In this document: one piece after another, positions 6,216-6,842 of the stretch
Layout of the letters: each line of letters begins with the position of its first letter
Numbering within the stretch: position 1 is the stretch's first letter
Origin: Bacillota bacterium
GTDB lineage: Bacteria > Bacillota > Clostridia > Clostridiales > Clostridiaceae
Direction of reading: 5' to 3'
Length of the DNA stretch: 6,842 nt
NCBI GenBank assembly: GCA_030706065.1
Contig: JAUZPH010000194.1
Span: forward strand, 1 to 6,842
Notes under the pieces: model-generated
Seen by the model: the letters and a program-made list of their open reading frames with translations, nothing else
Database searches by the model: none
What the model was told of the DNA's origin: nothing
Program-made: the position numbers and the translations under genes

Positions 6216-6249
6216 AAAAAAAGAATGCCTGCATAGACTGGCATTCTTT
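6216..6249 (-). terminator. Intrinsic terminator downstream of the ABC ATPase remnant
   Basis: A perfect 10-bp stem, AAAGAATGCC (6220-6229) with GGCATTCTTT (6240-6249), closes a 10-nt loop. Read on the minus strand it is followed by a T-run (seven Ts in all at 6222-6216), so it ends transcription coming from the right. On the plus strand the following sequence is not T-rich. Confidence 0.82.
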
Positions 6250-6294
6250 AACTTTGCATTTTATTAACCTAAATCAAGACTTCACCCCACCCTG

Positions 6295-6842
6295 CTAAAT
6301 CATACTGTGTGCAATATACGCATCCTTTAGATTTATCTCTGCCATTTTTGAATTCGGGGTCAGGGGTTCCTCACTTATATACCTTATATATGAAAGATTC
6401 TCCGTTGCCAGGGTTGTTATCACCTTGTCCCTATTTATATCATTAAACAGGATGTTTTTATTAGAATCAGCTTCCCAAACCAATCCCTCAACCTTCTTTA
6501 TAAAGTTTTCCCTTGTTCCCTTATATATCAACCTGCCTTCCTTCATAACCAGAAGATAACTGCAGTAATACTCGATATCCTCGATAATATGGATTGAGGC
6601 CATGACTATTCTTCCTTTGCTTATCACCGGGAAAAGCTCCCTTATTGCAGTTCTCTGTTCCGGGTCTAAACCTATGATAGGCTCGTCTAATATAATAGGG
6701 CTGGGATCGCCGATTAATACTTGTGCAAGTCCAAGTGTCTTTTTCTTACCTTCGGAATATTCCTTAATCCATATATCTCAAACTTTGCTGTGGCACTCAA
6801 TACTCTTTCAAAGACTATGTTAAAGAACTCCAACTATGATAA
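6295..6842 (-). pseudogene. ABC transporter ATP-binding protein, broken (5' part beyond the right edge)
   Basis: From 6777 to the TAG at 6297-6295 one minus-strand frame encodes the C-terminal half of an ABC ATPase. It has a degenerate signature loop YSEGKKKTLGLAQ (normally LSGGQ-like), Walker B and D-loop PIILDEPIIGLDP, the H-loop SIHIIEDIE and a C-terminal extension ending INLKDAYIAHSMI. This frame is closed upstream by TGA at 6780-6778. The preceding ABC-like sequence (NIVFERVLSATAKFEIYGL, 6821 to about 6765) is in a different frame. That frame also contains a TAG at about 6834. The gap between this segment and the signature motif is about 20 residues, where roughly 45 are usual. A frameshift plus deletion of the helical subdomain is therefore inferred. 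The Walker A region lies outside the window. An internal GTG at 6627 gives a 110-codon frame, but it lacks the catalytic core. In related transporters this subunit pairs with a membrane permease and drives export; the substrate is unknown. Confidence 0.75.

Noticed and set aside
6602..6823. Plus-strand frame opposite the ABC ATPase remnant
   Set aside because: It is antisense to recognisable Walker B and signature motifs and has no features of its own.

Overview
The window looks like chromosomal DNA from a low-to-mid GC Gram-positive bacterium of the class Clostridia. This is inferred from strong AGGAGG-type ribosome binding sites, sigma-A type promoters, a glmS ribozyme, an mtlA-mtlR gene order and AT-rich spacers. 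No species can be named from the sequence alone.

Left third (1-3112, minus strand): a mannitol phosphotransferase (PTS) operon. Transcription runs right to left from a promoter near 3150-3178. It passes through mtlA, the membrane EIICB transporter, and then mtlR, a PRD-type activator that runs off the left edge. MtlA carries no EIIA domain, so a separate EIIA (mtlF) and a mannitol-1-phosphate dehydrogenase (mtlD) are expected just outside the window. The control region holds a cre-like sequence between -35 and -10 and an upstream dyad that could bind MtlR.

Middle (3113-5660): a 641-bp divergent intergenic region, then glmS on the plus strand. Its leader contains a recognisable glmS self-cleaving ribozyme starting at about 3361. 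Between the ribozyme and the glmS ribosome binding site lies a 147-bp element (3574-3720). It is bounded by 25-28 nt inverted repeats and can fold into a multi-branched structure with three internal hairpins. This element is the least explained feature here. glmS is full length with all catalytic residues and ends in a strong intrinsic terminator.

Right third (5660-6842): a decayed accessory strip. It holds a remnant of a class I SAM-dependent methyltransferase C-terminus (minus strand), an intact small cysteine- and glycine-rich membrane peptide gene (plus strand), and a broken ABC-transporter ATPase (minus strand) with its own terminator.

Functionally, the left side imports and phosphorylates mannitol under activator and probable catabolite control. 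GlmS makes glucosamine-6-phosphate for cell-wall precursors under ribozyme feedback. The right side shows gene loss next to a small species-specific protein.
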